Source: Alkalimonas sp.
Lineage (GTDB): Bacteria > Pseudomonadota > Gammaproteobacteria > Enterobacterales > Alteromonadaceae
Assembly: GCA_007117525.1 (NCBI GenBank)
Contig: SKGJ01000369.1
Span: forward strand, 1-5,829
Direction of reading: 5' to 3'
Length of the DNA stretch: 5,829 nt
Positions 5,031 through 5,829 of the stretch are shown piece by piece. The position numbers and the translations under genes are program-made. The notes under the pieces are model-generated. The model was not told where the DNA came from. It did not search any database and saw only the letters and a program-made list of their open reading frames with translations. Numbering within the stretch: the stretch's first letter is position 1; each line of letters begins with the position of its first letter.

Positions 5031-5829
5031 TTATCGTCGAACCTGCGCCAAAGCAGCCCGCAGCAACTCGGGACCAGACTCCGACAAGTGACCGCGCTCC
5101 GATAAGGTTCGTCGCCACTGCCTGGCACCGGGCACGCCCTGAAACAGGCCTAACATATGGCGGGCAATCTGCCAGAAGCGCGCTCCCTGCTGCATCTGTC
5201 GCTCAATGTAAGGGATCATCTGCTCCGCCACCTCAAAAGGGGTTTTGGCAAAAGGGGCTTCGCCGTACAGCTGTTCATCCACTTGGCTGAGCAACCAGGG
5301 GTTGGTGTAGACTTCGCGGCCAACCATCACGCCATCCAGGTCGTTCAATTGCTGCTGACAGGCTTCAATGGTTTTCAAGCCACCGTTTAAGGAAAAACTT
5401 AATTGCGGGTAGTCGCGTTTTAGCTGGTGCACCCGAGGATAATCCAGCGGAGGAATTTCCCGGTTTTCTTTCGGGCTCAGGCCTTTAAGCCAGGCTTTGC
5501 GGGCATGAATGATAAAGTGCCCGCAACCGGCGGCAGCGCACTGCTCGATTAAGGTGGTTAAAAACTCGTAGCTGTCCTGCTCGTCGATGCCAATGCGGGT
5601 TTTCACCGTCACCGGGATATCAGCCTGTTGCCGCATCTCTGCCACACAGGCCGCCACCAGCTCAGGCCGCGCCATCAAACAGGCGCCAAACATGCCATTT
5701 TGCACCCTATCCGACGGACAACCGACATTGATGTTCACCTCGTCGTAGCCGCGATCGGCAGCAATTTTAGCGCAGTGCGCCATATCGGCCGGATCCGAGC
5801 CGCCCAGCTGCAACACCAGCGGGTGTTCA
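5031..5829 (-). CDS. dusA: tRNA-dihydrouridine(20/20a) synthase DusA, 5' end outside the window
   Basis: This FMN-dependent enzyme reduces uridine 20/20a in the tRNA D-loop using NADPH. The visible part starts at [19 protein letters not shown] and runs to the stop, about 265 residues; roughly 65 N-terminal residues lie beyond the right edge. The codon at 5816-5814 is GTG read as internal Val, not a start. Hallmarks in order are [19 protein letters not shown] with the catalytic Cys (codon 5720-5718), [42 protein letters not shown], the phosphate-binding LNGGL and GVMVGREVY, and [18 protein letters not shown] near the C terminus. [21 protein letters not shown] separates DusA from DusB and DusC. 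No strong intrinsic terminator follows, so some read-through into the downstream small-gene unit is possible. In E. coli dusA is followed by pspG. Confidence 0.97.
   Translation of the reverse strand, partial: EHPLVLQLGGSDPADMAHCAKIAADRGYDEVNINVGCPSDRVQNGMFGACLMARPELVAACVAEMRQQADIPVTVKTRIGIDEQDSYEFLTTLIEQCAAAGCGHFIIHARKAWLKGLSPKENREIPPLDYPRVHQLKRDYPQLSFSLNGGLKTIEACQQQLNDLDGVMVGREVYTNPWLLSQVDEQLYGEAPFAKTPFEVAEQMIPYIERQMQQGARFWQIARHMLGLFQGVPGARQWRRTLSERGHLSESGPELLRAALAQVRR

Overview
The window looks like chromosomal DNA of a gammaproteobacterium, most likely in or near the Alteromonadales/Shewanella-Rheinheimera-Alishewanella group. This is inferred from a DusA very close to the E. coli protein, a TIGR03899-type cytoplasmic protein, a TIGR04219-type outer-membrane barrel, and Leu/Gln-rich proteins with CAG/CTG-rich codon use. 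I see no mobile element, RNA gene or CRISPR array.

Layout. (1) 48-995, plus strand: a TIGR03899/DUF2806-like protein of unknown function. It converges on, and overlaps by 47 bp, the next gene. (2) 949-4274, minus strand: a probable three-gene operon read right to left. It encodes a PCu(A)C periplasmic copper chaperone, a TIGR04219 outer-membrane beta-barrel, and a membrane-anchored hybrid-kinase-like protein. In that last protein the kinase core is degenerate but the C-terminal receiver domain is intact. Gaps within the operon are 13 and 34 nt, and I found no internal terminator. (3) 4409-4818, minus strand: a compact unit of an exported 92-residue coiled-coil-like protein and a 34-codon single-TM protein, joined by a TAATG stop/start overlap. 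A strong intrinsic terminator closes the unit and contains the stop codon of the small gene. (4) 4819-5030: a regulatory intergenic region rich in inverted repeats, with a sigma-54-like -24/-12 element, a near-consensus IHF site and an alternative sigma-70-like promoter. (5) 5031-5829, minus strand: dusA, cut at its 5' end by the window edge.

How the parts may fit together. The chaperone-barrel-receiver operon spans periplasm, outer membrane and inner membrane/cytoplasm, but no shared function can be proved from sequence. The most interesting segment is 4409-5003. In E. coli the gene directly downstream of dusA is pspG, a PspF/sigma-54-controlled phage-shock gene. Here the same position holds a sigma-54-like promoter in front of two small envelope-directed proteins that do not look like PspG. 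A stress-inducible, possibly Psp-linked small-protein pair is my working hypothesis, not a demonstrated fact.
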